Source: SKVR01 sp964491395 (GTDB lineage Bacteria; Bacteroidota; Bacteroidia; Bacteroidales; UBA7960). From it: DNA of 24,388 nucleotides. Below the pieces are notes generated by a model. That model saw only the letters and a program-made list of their open reading frames with translations. It had not been told where the DNA came from and did not search any database. Positions within the stretch are counted from its first letter, which is position 1. Each line of letters begins with the position of its first letter. This document shows, one piece after another, positions 6,350 through 14,739 of this stretch. The translations under genes and the position numbers were made by a program. The stretch is taken from the NCBI GenBank assembly GCA_964491395.1, contig CAZBGI010000053.1, positions 1 through 24,388 of the forward strand, written 5' to 3'.

Positions 6350-8458
6350 TTATTCTTTTGCGGGTAAATTGTAGAAAACCGATTTAAAATAGTTATATAT
6401 TTCCACCTGCGACCGTACAAGTTCCTCGCCCAGTTCTGCTGTGCGGTATTTGTTAAGCGTATCCTGGCCCAGCAATCGGGCTTTTACATTGTCCTTCCAC
6501 TGGATATCCAGCATGGTCTGAATTTCCTTTTTCAATTCTTCGTCCCATACCGGAACCCCTACTTCAATACGATGGTCAAGGTTTCGTGACATTAAGTCAG
6601 CAGAAGAAATGTAATACAAGGGATCGCCATCATTGTGAAAGACAAATACCCTTGAATGTTCCAGGTAGCGATCGACAATACTTATGGCTTCTATATTCTC
6701 GCTCAGCTTTTTCACTCCCGGCACAAGCACGCATATTCCACGGATTATCAGTTTGAATTTCACCCCGGCTTTGGATGCTGCATAGATCTTTTTTACCAGG
6801 GTTTCATCTACCAGGGAGTTGAGTTTCATGATAATTTGCGCTTTTTTCCCCTCGCGGGCATTACTCATTTCGCGGTTTATCATCTGTGTTATAAACTGCC
6901 GGGTTTTGAAGGGAGATAATACCAGGCTTTTAAAACCCTCCGGCACATGATAACTAATTTCGAAAAGCCGGAAAACCTGTGCAACTTCTTCTGTAATTAA
7001 AGGGTTGGAAGTAAGTAGACTGGTATCCCCGTATATCTGGCTGGTGGTTTCGTTGAAATTTCCGGTGCCAATATTGGCATAAAGCGTTTTGCGGGCACCT
7101 TCTTTTCTTTCAATAAGAATCAACTTGGAGTGCACCTTCATTCCTGCTTTGCCATGAATAATCTCGACACCCTCTTCCAGCAATTTTTCTGACCAGTATA
7201 TATTGGCCTGTTCATCAAAACGGGCCTGCAGTTCAAGATATACGGTGACATCCTTCCCGTTTCTTGCTGCATTAATCAGGGCGTTTATAATCTTTGATTC
7301 TTTGGCTACCCGGTAAAGGGTCATTTTTATGGATTTCACTTTGGGGTCGATCGATGCTTCACGCAACAAATCAATAATGTACTGAAAGGACTGATACGGA
7401 AAATGGAGCATAAGATCCTTTTTTCTGAGGGTAGCAAGGATACTTTTTGCACGGGATAAATCTTTATGGGGCAACGGAGGTGCAGGAGGATACTCGAGAT
7501 TTGGGCCACCCACGTTGGGAAATTTCATAAAATCTTTGAAGTTATGGTACCTGGCGCCTTTCATCACATTATCCTTACCCGATATTTTAAGCCGATCCAT
7601 AATCAGCTTCAACATATTCTGGGGTATTTCTCCATCATACACGAATCGGACGGGGCGTCCTTTTTTTCTTTGCTTCAGCCCTTCACTCATTCGCTCCATG
7701 AGGCTTTTGGAAACATCATTATCCAGTTCCATCTCAGCATCACGAGTAATTTTTATGGTATAGGCATTAAATTCATCATAATCAAATACGGAGAAAATGT
7801 CCGCAAGATTATAGCGTATTACATCGTCGAGCAGGATGATATAGTTTTTGTCTTCTTTTTTGGGTAAGATTAAAAAGCGGGACAAAACAGAAGTGGGAAC
7901 TTTGATAAGCGCATGATTTTCTTTGATGCTGTTGTCTTTTTTTCTCAATTGCACCGCAAGGTATATGGACTTGTCTTTGAGGGAAGTGGTTCGTTTGAGA
8001 TTTTTCATCATGATGGGAAAGAGGTTGGCCCTTACATGATCACGAAAATACTGGCGCACAAAAATTCCCTGATCGTCGGTGAGTTGTTGTTCGTTGATGA
8101 TGAAAATATTCTCTTTCTCCAACTCCGCAAGTAGTTGGTCATAGATTTTCAGGAATCTCCTGTTTTGAGCATGATCAATCTGGTTGATCCGGGCAAGAAT
8201 TTTGGCCGGGGATTCCTTCATGGACGTTTCAGCCTCAGGTAAATCCACCAGCCGACGCCAGGTAGCCACCCTCACCCTGAAAAATTCATCGAGGTTGTTG
8301 GAAAAAATCCCCAGAAACCGCAATCTTTCTGTCAATGGCACCCGACTGTCAGCAGCTTCCTGCAGTACACGTTCATTAAACGAAAGCCAGCTTATTTCCC
8401 GGTTGATCATTAAAGGTTTGCTCATGTACGATTTGTTTTTCCTGCGATGGTGAATCAT
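6350..8458 (-). CDS. ppk1: Polyphosphate kinase 1
   Basis: PPK1 reversibly polymerises the gamma-phosphate of ATP into inorganic polyphosphate, used for phosphate storage, stress survival and motility. The product has up to 702 residues and all four domains: N-terminal (INREISWLSFNERVLQEA, about 18-35), head, and two phospholipase-D-like C-terminal domains. The phospho-acceptor histidine is His443 in GKAGMKVHSKL, followed by NIGTGNFNE; His601 in YLEHSR and the SSADLMSRNLDHRIEV segment complete the active site. The start at 8458 gives a basic N-terminal extension; the ATG at 8425 (691 residues), just before the conserved core, is equally plausible. A perfect 14-base palindrome lies right upstream (8467-8480). 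ppx follows after 3 bases. Confidence 0.97.
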   Translation of the reverse strand: MIHHRRKNKSYMSKPLMINREISWLSFNERVLQEAADSRVPLTERLRFLGIFSNNLDEFFRVRVATWRRLVDLPEAETSMKESPAKILARINQIDHAQNRRFLKIYDQLLAELEKENIFIINEQQLTDDQGIFVRQYFRDHVRANLFPIMMKNLKRTTSLKDKSIYLAVQLRKKDNSIKENHALIKVPTSVLSRFLILPKKEDKNYIILLDDVIRYNLADIFSVFDYDEFNAYTIKITRDAEMELDNDVSKSLMERMSEGLKQRKKGRPVRFVYDGEIPQNMLKLIMDRLKISGKDNVMKGARYHNFKDFMKFPNVGGPNLEYPPAPPLPHKDLSRAKSILATLRKKDLMLHFPYQSFQYIIDLLREASIDPKVKSIKMTLYRVAKESKIINALINAARNGKDVTVYLELQARFDEQANIYWSEKLLEEGVEIIHGKAGMKVHSKLILIERKEGARKTLYANIGTGNFNETTSQIYGDTSLLTSNPLITEEVAQVFRLFEISYHVPEGFKSLVLSPFKTRQFITQMINREMSNAREGKKAQIIMKLNSLVDETLVKKIYAASKAGVKFKLIIRGICVLVPGVKKLSENIEAISIVDRYLEHSRVFVFHNDGDPLYYISSADLMSRNLDHRIEVGVPVWDEELKKEIQTMLDIQWKDNVKARLLGQDTLNKYRTAELGEELVRSQVEIYNYFKSVFYNLPAKE

Positions 8459-8466
8459 TAAAAAAG

Positions 8467-8480
8467 TTGCAATATTGCAA
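8467..8480. promoter_or_regulatory. Perfect 14-base palindrome before ppk1, candidate operator
   Basis: TTGCAATATTGCAA is identical to its own reverse complement. It lies 8 bases before the upstream ATG of ppk1 and 41 bases before the alternative ATG. It borders a weak -7-like box (TTAATTTG on the minus strand, 8478-8485), so a bound protein could block transcription. The binding protein is unknown. Confidence 0.4.
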
Positions 8481-8572
8481 ATTAAAATTCACCTTCATGT
8501 TATGTGAAAGTTAATTTTCCTGGTTGGTTGGATAAAATACCCTTCCAATCAATATACCTAACGCTGGGATTA

Positions 8573-9064
8573 TTATAAAGTTTTGGGGGCAATCACAAAA
8601 GCAACCTCTTTAGGAGCGATAAAAATATCGGACCAGTTACCGGTATCAAACCTTACGCAAACAACGCCAGTGGTGGGCAGGTAATCTATTTTGTTCAGTA
8701 AAAAAACATTGGCAAGATTGGTCATATCGGGGTTATGCCCTACCAGCATTACTTCCTCCAGTGAGTCGTCAAGGCTGAAAATAACATTCTCCATCGCATC
8801 GGGTCCTGAAAAATAGAGTCCTCGCTCTATCCGGATTTTCTCAACCGGATACTGGATTTTTTCGGCAATTATGGTCGCCGTTTCATAAGCTCTTTGTGCA
8901 TGGCTGGAAACGATAAGATCGGGACAAATATCTTTTTCCTTTAGAAAAAGGGCCACTTTTCGGGTGCGCTTGATCCCTTTCACCAAAAGTGGCCTTTCGT
9001 AATCCTGGTGCGACATATTTTCCCAGGAGGATTTTCCATGACGAACAAGATAGAGAGTCTTCAT
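8573..9064 (-). CDS. SixA-like histidine phosphatase
   Basis: A small cytoplasmic phosphatase of 163 residues from the histidine phosphatase (phosphoglycerate-mutase-like) superfamily, SixA-type. The catalytic motif LVRHGKSSW places the phospho-histidine at His9. The second half shows SSHAQRAYETA (Arg58) and VGHNPDM with His110, the expected acid/base partner. E. coli SixA dephosphorylates phosphohistidine in PTS or phosphorelay proteins; the substrate here is unknown. It is 114 bases upstream of ppk1 on the same strand, which hints at a phosphate-linked role but does not prove one. No clear promoter was found in the 244 bases before it. Confidence 0.88.
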   Translation of the reverse strand: MKTLYLVRHGKSSWENMSHQDYERPLLVKGIKRTRKVALFLKEKDICPDLIVSSHAQRAYETATIIAEKIQYPVEKIRIERGLYFSGPDAMENVIFSLDDSLEEVMLVGHNPDMTNLANVFLLNKIDYLPTTGVVCVRFDTGNWSDIFIAPKEVAFVIAPKTL

Positions 9065-9202
9065 CTGCGTTTAATTAAAAAATTCAAAAAGCAAATCCAC
9101 TTAACCGGGGTACCTGGATCAATGCAGATATCACTCATTAAGCAGTATGCGCTGATTTACAAGCGGGTTTAAAAATGCCGAATATTTTGCACATTACCAA
9201 AG

Positions 9203-9228
9203 AAAAAATCAATATTTTGATATTTTTT
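9203..9228. other. AT-rich stem-loop between glyA and the SixA-like gene
   Basis: ATCAA/TTGAT (9208-9212 with 9217-9221), flanked by A-rich and T-rich runs, forms a small hairpin with a T run on the plus strand. It lies after the glyA terminator on the minus strand. The function is unclear; it could be a weak terminator or AT-rich promoter-upstream DNA. Confidence 0.2.
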
Positions 9229-9254
9229 TTATGTTAAATAAGCGTTTTTATAAA

Positions 9255-9283
9255 CAAAAAAGCTCCCCCGGTTGTGGAGGAGC
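9255..9283 (-). terminator. Rho-independent terminator of glyA
   Basis: On the minus strand GCTCCTCC (9276-9283) pairs with GGGGGAGC (9262-9269), eight pairs including one G-T, with a six-base loop and a TTTTTTT tail (9255-9261). It lies 25 bases after the glyA stop. Confidence 0.85.
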
Positions 9284-9308
9284 CTTGGGTATCAAAATGA
9301 AAAATTCC

Positions 9309-10589
9309 TTACCATGCAAACAAGGGGAACTGTTTCATAAGATCATTTACTTTTTTTCTAACCTGGGCAATCACCTCTTCATTATCAATATTACTGATCA
9401 CTTCATCAATAAAATCAACAATTTTAACTACATCGGCTTCTTTGAGTCCCCTGGTAGTTACAGCCGGGGTGCCGATGCGGATACCGGAAGTCTGGAAAGG
9501 TGAACGGCTATCGAAGGGAACCATATTTTTATTGATGGTAATATCGGCCTGCACCAGGGTATTTTCCGCTTTTTTACCGGTAATTTCCGGGAATTTAGAT
9601 CTCAGGTCAATGAGCATGAGATGGTTTTCGGTACCATTGCTGGTAACATGATAACCTTTATTGATAAATGCTTTTGCCATAGCCTGCGCATTTTTCATTA
9701 CCTGCCTGCCATATTCTTTAAAGGAGGGCTGCAAGGCTTCACCAAAAGCCACTGCTTTGGCAGCAATCACATGCTCGAGGGGACCGCCCTGTGTGCCGGG
9801 GAAAACAGCTGAATCGAGCACCTGAGACAACATCTTGATTTGCCCTTTGGGAGTTTTCAATCCCCATGGATTTTCGATATCACGACCAATAAGAATAAGT
9901 CCACCCCGTGGCCCTCTCAGTGTTTTGTGGGTGGTAGTGGTAACAATATGGCAATGAGGCAGTGGGTCATTCAGCAATTTGGCCGCAATAAGTCCTGCAG
10001 GATGGGCAATATCCGCCATCAATACAGCACCTACTTTATCTGCAATCTCTCTCATGCGGGCATAATCCCAATCGCGCGGATAGGCTGATGCACCGGCAAC
10101 AATGAGCCTGGGTTTTTCTGCAAGGGCGGTTTTTTCCATGTGATCATAATCAATCTGCCCGTCGCTCTCTTTCACTTCATAGGCTACCGGGTTGTATAAT
10201 ATACCGGAAAGGTTTACGGGTGCCCCATGCGAAAGGTGTCCTCCATGGCTCAGATCGAGTCCCATGAAAGTATCACCGGGATTCAGACAAGCCAGAAATA
10301 CCGCTGCATTGGCCTGGGCCCCACTGTGAGGCTGAACATTGGCCCATTCGGCGCCAAAAAGTTCTTTTGCCCGTTCAATGGCCAGTTGTTCTGTCTGGTC
10401 AACAACCTGGCATCCTCCATAATAACGTTTTCCGGGATATCCTTCGGCATATTTGTTGGTCAACACGCTTCCCACAGCTTCCATTACCTGCTCGCTCACA
10501 AAGTTTTCTGAAGCAATAAGTTCAACGCCGTGCAACTGACGTTGTTTTTCCTGTTCTATCAGGTTAAAAATCTTTTGATCTCTTTCCAT
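9309..10589 (-). CDS. glyA: Serine hydroxymethyltransferase
   Basis: This PLP enzyme interconverts serine plus tetrahydrofolate and glycine plus 5,10-methylene-tetrahydrofolate, the main source of one-carbon units. The product has 426 residues, the usual size. Visible are LIASENF (24-30), the substrate-binding stretch NKYAEGYPGKRYYGG (45-59), PHSGAQAN (87-94), DIAHPAGL (193-200) and the PLP-binding lysine Lys222 in TTTTHKTLRGPRGG. It runs divergently from the S9 peptidase gene, with 392 bases between them, and ends with a strong terminator. It is therefore a separate unit from the polyphosphate genes downstream. Confidence 0.98.
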   Translation of the reverse strand: MERDQKIFNLIEQEKQRQLHGVELIASENFVSEQVMEAVGSVLTNKYAEGYPGKRYYGGCQVVDQTEQLAIERAKELFGAEWANVQPHSGAQANAAVFLACLNPGDTFMGLDLSHGGHLSHGAPVNLSGILYNPVAYEVKESDGQIDYDHMEKTALAEKPRLIVAGASAYPRDWDYARMREIADKVGAVLMADIAHPAGLIAAKLLNDPLPHCHIVTTTTHKTLRGPRGGLILIGRDIENPWGLKTPKGQIKMLSQVLDSAVFPGTQGGPLEHVIAAKAVAFGEALQPSFKEYGRQVMKNAQAMAKAFINKGYHVTSNGTENHLMLIDLRSKFPEITGKKAENTLVQADITINKNMVPFDSRSPFQTSGIRIGTPAVTTRGLKEADVVKIVDFIDEVISNIDNEEVIAQVRKKVNDLMKQFPLFAW

Positions 10590-10981
10590 AAAAGTATCAG
10601 AATTTTATTTTTTTAATTTATTGAACCGAGCCATGACAATACTATTGACACACACGGATGATTATAATTTCGCAACAAGTTAATACATACAATATGCATA
10701 GGGTTGGCGAGCTCTATCCGACCTATTTAAAACAAATAATAAACAGATAAAATATAAGCAGTTAAAACTGCCGCAAAATTAGCAATATTTTCCGAATAGC
10801 CGCTTCTCCCCTGCCATATTTATTCCCTTATCCTTTAGATAATTCTGCCTTCTTTCGGCTTCGGAATATGGATTAAATCACAAACTCACCCGGGCATAAT
10901 TTTTCCCAAATTGGCTCATTTTTATTTTACTGTTACTATATTTACCGTTGGAAAATAAAATCACTCTTAATCCCGCATAAC
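10590..10981. other. Divergent intergenic region between glyA and the S9 peptidase
   Basis: No gene or RNA is recognised. For the plus-strand peptidase a one-mismatch -7 box TATATTTA is at 10937-10944, with a TTG 23 bases upstream (10911-10913). For glyA only a one-mismatch box TAGTATTG (minus strand, 10637-10644) is seen. Both are weak. Confidence 0.35.
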
Positions 10982-13582
10982 ATGACAAAAAAGTATTTAC
11001 TGTTAATTGTTGCACTTATTGTTGCACTTCCCTCCCTTGCCGGTGAAAAACTGGTCATTTCTCAATGGCTCAAAACCTCATCCCTGGAGTTGGACTTTCC
11101 TGTTTTTCATGAAACAGAGAACACGCAGGGCACCCCTTTTAAAGCCAGCAACTTGCTTGATTTTGAACATGTAAATCTCAACAACCATTTCCCCCGCGAA
11201 GACAAGGTACTTGCCACTATTCATCAAACACCTCTTCAATGGGAAGTTGTTTATTCTGATTCAAACGGGTATATATTCCCTGATGTGCATGCTGAATCAG
11301 GGAAACCCCGCATAGCATATCTGGCGGCTTACATCGAAACCGATAGATTTATCCACACTACCCTGGAAATCAAAAGTCCGCATCTGGTAAGAGCCTGGCT
11401 AAACGGAGAACACATTGGCTCCAAAGCTTCTACCGAAACGGAAGAAAATACAGTGGGTCGTGTTACCAAAGATTTGAAGCTGAAGCAAGGTAAGCATTTG
11501 CTGATTATAAAAACGCTCAAACCTGAAGATGCAGCTCTCGACTGGAAAATCATGGCCAACCTGGAAATTGAAGATCCCTTTCAAATCACAGATCTCAACA
11601 TTTCGCTTTCACCCACCACCCGTAAAAACATCGATCATATCTTTGGTGGTGTAAAGATTTCCGGCATCGAACTTTCACAGGATGGCAAGTATTATTCAGT
11701 AAATTACAGCCGCAATCTTCCATCAGACCAAAGCGAACGCTGGACCGAAATCAGGCGGACAGAAGATCGCAAGCTCATACATAGTTTTCGACATGCCAGT
11801 TTGGGACAACTGCGGTGGCTTCCCAACAGCAATCGAATATCTTACACGCATACAAAAAATAAAAAGACAACCCTTTTTCTGCATAACCTGGAAAGCGGAG
11901 AAATCACTCAGCTGATGGAAGAGGTGGAAAACTTCGCCTCCTATCGCTGGGCTCCCAATGAAGAATTTATCATTTACAGCCTGCGGGAGGAAGGAAACGG
12001 TACCGATGAAGATGTCAGACAGGTGCTGGGCATGCAGGATCGACAGGCCCATTTCAGACATCGCAGTTTTTTGTATCATTTGGATGTGCGCAGCGGTTTC
12101 CACCAGCGTCTTACCTTCGGCAATCTCAGTACTTCATTGCAAGACATCAGTCCTGACAGCCAGCGCATTCTCTTTAGTCAGAGTTATCCTGATTACACGA
12201 AAAGACCCTTTTCAAGACAAAACATGTACATTCTTTCCTTAGAGGATCTTACCCTTGATACCCTGTGGAGCAATGAATCAAGAGGGGTAAGTGCAAAATT
12301 CTCTCCCGACGGCCGCTATTTGCTGGCAACCGGAGGTCCTTCTGCTTTTGACGGGATAGGCGAAAATGTGCCGGAAGGGACAGTGGTCAATAACTACGAC
12401 ACCCAGGCTTATATTTTTGATTTACAGTCAGAAAACATCAACCCGATCACTCGCCAGTTTAACCCATCGGTAAATTCTGCAACCTGGCACAAGCCCACCA
12501 ACATGATTTACCTGCTTACCACCGACGAAGATTTCAGACGTTTATACCGGTATGATGTTAAAAAGGAAAGCATGGAATTGGTAGATATTGATGCAGACTA
12601 TCTCTCTTCCGTCAGTTTTGCTGACAATGCCCGTAAAGCCATCATCTCAGCCTCACAAACCAATGCTCCCTCTCAGCATTCTGTCCTCAATTTACGCAAC
12701 CTGCGAACTACCCTGCTGGAGGACACCGAGTCTGAAACTTACAGACATGTGGAATTCGGGGAAGTCAAAAACTGGAACTTTCAAACATCTGCCGGTCAGG
12801 AAATCAAGGGCCGCGTTTACTATCCGCCTGATTTTGACAGCGACAATAACTATCCAGTTATTGTGTACTATTATGCCGGCACAAGTCCCGTGGGACGCAC
12901 CTTTGGTGGCAGATACCCCTTCAATCTCTGGGCAGGCAGTGGTTACATTGTGTATGTATTTCAACCCAGCGGAGCTGTCGGGTTCGGTCAGGAGTTCTCG
13001 GCGGCACACGTCAATAACTGGGGCATTACCGTGGCTGATGAAATCATTGAGGGTACACAAAAGTTCCTCGATTCCCACCCCTACGCCAATCCGGAGAGGG
13101 TGGGATGTGCAGGAGCTTCTTACGGAGGTTTCATGACCATGCTTTTGATGACCCGAACCGATCTTTTTGCCACAGCAATTTCTCATGCCGGCATTAGCAA
13201 CATTACCAGTTACTGGGGCGATGGATACTGGGGCTATTCCTATAGCTCTGAGGCTACTGCCGACAGCTACCCGTGGAACAACAAAGAACTGTATGTGGAG
13301 CAAAGCCCGATTTTCCATGCAGATAAAATAAACACCCCTTTGCTGTTGCTTACAGGCGATAGCGACACCAATGTACCTCCGGGGGAAAGCATGCAACTTT
13401 ATACTGCTTTAAAAATACTGGATCGACCTGTTGAACTGGTAATGATAAAAGGAGAAGACCATCATATTGTAACGCCCTCCAGAAGAAAAAAATGGCATAA
13501 CGTTATTATGGCCTGGTGGGATAAACACCTGAAAGATCAACCTCAATGGTGGGAGGAGCAGTTTCCTGAGAAAAATTATTAA
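10982..13582 (+). CDS. Exported S9-family prolyl oligopeptidase / dipeptidyl-peptidase IV-like serine peptidase
   Basis: An 866-residue serine peptidase expected to cleave short peptides in the periplasm or outside. The first 20 residues are a signal peptide (KK, hydrophobic core, ALPSLAG). Residues about 22-200 look like a jelly-roll accessory domain (AWLNGEHIGSK, LKQGKHLLIIKTL). Residues about 215-610 form a beta-propeller of the DPP IV / WD40-like kind (LSQDGKYYSV, FSPDGRYLLATGG). The alpha/beta-hydrolase domain follows from about 620. The triad is complete: Ser713 in GASYGGF, Asp795 in GDSDTNVPP and His827 in KGEDHH. The N-terminal domain before the propeller makes the protein longer than typical DPP IV-like enzymes of Bacteroidota (about 700-730 residues). 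It has its own weak promoter and a terminator-like hairpin after it. Confidence 0.93.
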   Translation: MTKKYLLLIVALIVALPSLAGEKLVISQWLKTSSLELDFPVFHETENTQGTPFKASNLLDFEHVNLNNHFPREDKVLATIHQTPLQWEVVYSDSNGYIFPDVHAESGKPRIAYLAAYIETDRFIHTTLEIKSPHLVRAWLNGEHIGSKASTETEENTVGRVTKDLKLKQGKHLLIIKTLKPEDAALDWKIMANLEIEDPFQITDLNISLSPTTRKNIDHIFGGVKISGIELSQDGKYYSVNYSRNLPSDQSERWTEIRRTEDRKLIHSFRHASLGQLRWLPNSNRISYTHTKNKKTTLFLHNLESGEITQLMEEVENFASYRWAPNEEFIIYSLREEGNGTDEDVRQVLGMQDRQAHFRHRSFLYHLDVRSGFHQRLTFGNLSTSLQDISPDSQRILFSQSYPDYTKRPFSRQNMYILSLEDLTLDTLWSNESRGVSAKFSPDGRYLLATGGPSAFDGIGENVPEGTVVNNYDTQAYIFDLQSENINPITRQFNPSVNSATWHKPTNMIYLLTTDEDFRRLYRYDVKKESMELVDIDADYLSSVSFADNARKAIISASQTNAPSQHSVLNLRNLRTTLLEDTESETYRHVEFGEVKNWNFQTSAGQEIKGRVYYPPDFDSDNNYPVIVYYYAGTSPVGRTFGGRYPFNLWAGSGYIVYVFQPSGAVGFGQEFSAAHVNNWGITVADEIIEGTQKFLDSHPYANPERVGCAGASYGGFMTMLLMTRTDLFATAISHAGISNITSYWGDGYWGYSYSSEATADSYPWNNKELYVEQSPIFHADKINTPLLLLTGDSDTNVPPGESMQLYTALKILDRPVELVMIKGEDHHIVTPSRRKKWHNVIMAWWDKHLKDQPQWWEEQFPEKNY

Positions 13583-13630
13583 CATCCATCATTCCACGAT
13601 AATTTCTGTATATTAATGAAGCAAAACGAG

Positions 13631-13657
13631 AGGGCCGGTAGAAAATTGCCGGCCTTT
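13631..13657 (+). terminator. Terminator-like hairpin after the S9 peptidase gene
   Basis: AGGGCCGG (13631-13638) pairs with CCGGCCTT (13649-13656), eight pairs with one G-T, about 50 bases after the stop. The tail TCGTTGTT is only moderately T-rich. Confidence 0.6.
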
Positions 13658-13745
13658 CGTTGTTAATGAGGCGTTCTTGTTTTCTCACTATCAAAACTTT
13701 ACTTTTAAATGCTGTTAAAAGGGTTCTTTATTCGTTTTTAATTTA

Positions 13746-13753
13746 TATATTTG
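13746..13753 (+). promoter_or_regulatory. Candidate ompH promoter (-7 box)
   Basis: TATATTTG matches TAnnTTTG exactly and gives a leader of about 100 bases before the OmpH start. No TTG is seen at the standard -33 distance. Confidence 0.5.
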
Positions 13754-13859
13754 CCCCCTGAAAAAAAAGGCATGGTTCTTGAAATCATTTCAACTGTAAA
13801 AATGTTCTGAATTATAATATTTTCAGATTGATTCAATATCTAACTCAAAAAAAACAACA

Positions 13860-14369
13860 ATGAAAAACATCCTTCGTATTTCTTTATTCGTGGCATTGCT
13901 CCTGGGCGTAAATGCAACTGTATTTTCTCAGGCAAAATTTGGCCACATCAACACCAATGAACTTCTCCAGGAAATGCCCGGACGCGAAGAAGCTTCTCAG
14001 GAACTGGAAAAGTACGCCGCTGAATTGGAATCCACCTTTTCCACCATGCAACAGGAATTTCAGTCGAAATATCAGGAATATCTTGACAAACAGGAAACTT
14101 ATTCTGAACTGATCCGTCAGTCAAAAGAAAGGGAACTGGAAAGTTTGCAGCAAAGAATTATGGAATTTCAGGAATCAGCCCAGGAAGACCTTGTAGAGAA
14201 GGAAAACCAACTTCTCCGCCCCATTATTGACAGGGCAAGAAAAGCCATTGAAGATGTAGCCCGTGAAGAAGGATACACTTATGTTTTTGACTCCGGAATG
14301 GGTGTATTGCTTTACTCAGAACCATCAGATAATATTATGGAAAAAGTGAAAGCCAAAATTGGCATCTAA
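13860..14369 (+). CDS. OmpH/Skp-family periplasmic chaperone
   Basis: A 169-residue exported protein of the OmpH/Skp family, which in Proteobacteria traps unfolded outer-membrane proteins in the periplasm. The signal peptide covers about residues 1-23 (MKN, hydrophobic core, VFSQ). The mature part starts with the typical FGHINTNELLQEMP strand. It continues with a long Glu/Gln-rich coiled-coil hairpin (about 40-130) that forms the tentacles, and ends with the small beta part containing YTYVFDSG. Unlike in many Gram-negatives it does not stand next to bamA here; neighbours are a peptidase gene and a DUF2892 gene. Bacteroidota often carry more than one copy, so this may be a paralogue. It has its own promoter candidate and a strong terminator. 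Confidence 0.92.
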   Translation: MKNILRISLFVALLLGVNATVFSQAKFGHINTNELLQEMPGREEASQELEKYAAELESTFSTMQQEFQSKYQEYLDKQETYSELIRQSKERELESLQQRIMEFQESAQEDLVEKENQLLRPIIDRARKAIEDVAREEGYTYVFDSGMGVLLYSEPSDNIMEKVKAKIGI

Positions 14370-14392
14370 TATTTGCTTTATGCCATTTTCCC

Positions 14393-14425
14393 AAAAAAGC
14401 TGCTCCTGAGGGCAGCTTTTTTTTT
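14393..14425 (+). terminator. Rho-independent terminator of ompH
   Basis: AAAAAAGCTGC (14393-14403) pairs with GCAGCTTTTTT (14412-14422), followed by further T residues to 14425. It is a strong hairpin with T tail starting 24 bases after the ompH stop. Confidence 0.88.
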
Positions 14426-14498
14426 GAACTTTTCTTGAATATAAAGGTTTACGCATAACGAGAATGGTACTACTTTTCAAACCTTAAAATCTGATATT

Positions 14499-14705
14499 AT
14501 GAAAGCAAACATGGGTGTAACAGACAAAACCATAAGAGTACTAATTGCTATTACGGTAGGTATTCTTATCTATACCAATGTTATCTCAGGCACATGGGCC
14601 ATTGTAGCCGGTATACTATCCATTATATTCGTTCTGACCAGTATGATTGGCTTCTGCCCTCTTTATGCCATCCTTGGGGTCAAAACCTGTAAGTCCCGAA
14701 ACTAA
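14499..14705 (+). CDS. Small DUF2892 inner-membrane protein
   Basis: A 68-residue protein of the DUF2892 type (the membrane domain also found in YgaP-like proteins). The conserved MGxxDKTIRxxxA start at residues 5-17 is followed by two hydrophobic helices (about 14-32 and 35-57) and the typical C-terminal GFCPLYAILGVKTCK, with cysteines at 51 and 63. The molecular role of free-standing DUF2892 proteins is not established. A one-mismatch promoter box TACTTTTC (14471-14478) lies just upstream, after the ompH terminator, so it is probably a single-gene unit. It converges with the carbonic-anhydrase-like gene. Confidence 0.88.
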   Translation: MKANMGVTDKTIRVLIAITVGILIYTNVISGTWAIVAGILSIIFVLTSMIGFCPLYAILGVKTCKSRN

Positions 14706-14708
14706 AGT

Positions 14709-14726
14709 CTCTGTCTTTTGACAGGG
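14709..14726. terminator. Hairpin between convergent genes
   Basis: CTCTGTC/GACAGGG (14709-14715 with 14720-14726), seven pairs with one G-T and a TTTT loop, sits in the 34 bases between the two convergent stop codons. It could end either transcript, but no T run follows on either strand. Confidence 0.3.
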
Positions 14727-14739
14727 AAAACATCATTTG

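Noticed and set aside
12692..13396. 234-codon frame antisense to the S9 peptidase
   Set aside because: It lies entirely within the well-supported peptidase gene, which has an intact catalytic triad; the long frame is a codon-usage shadow.
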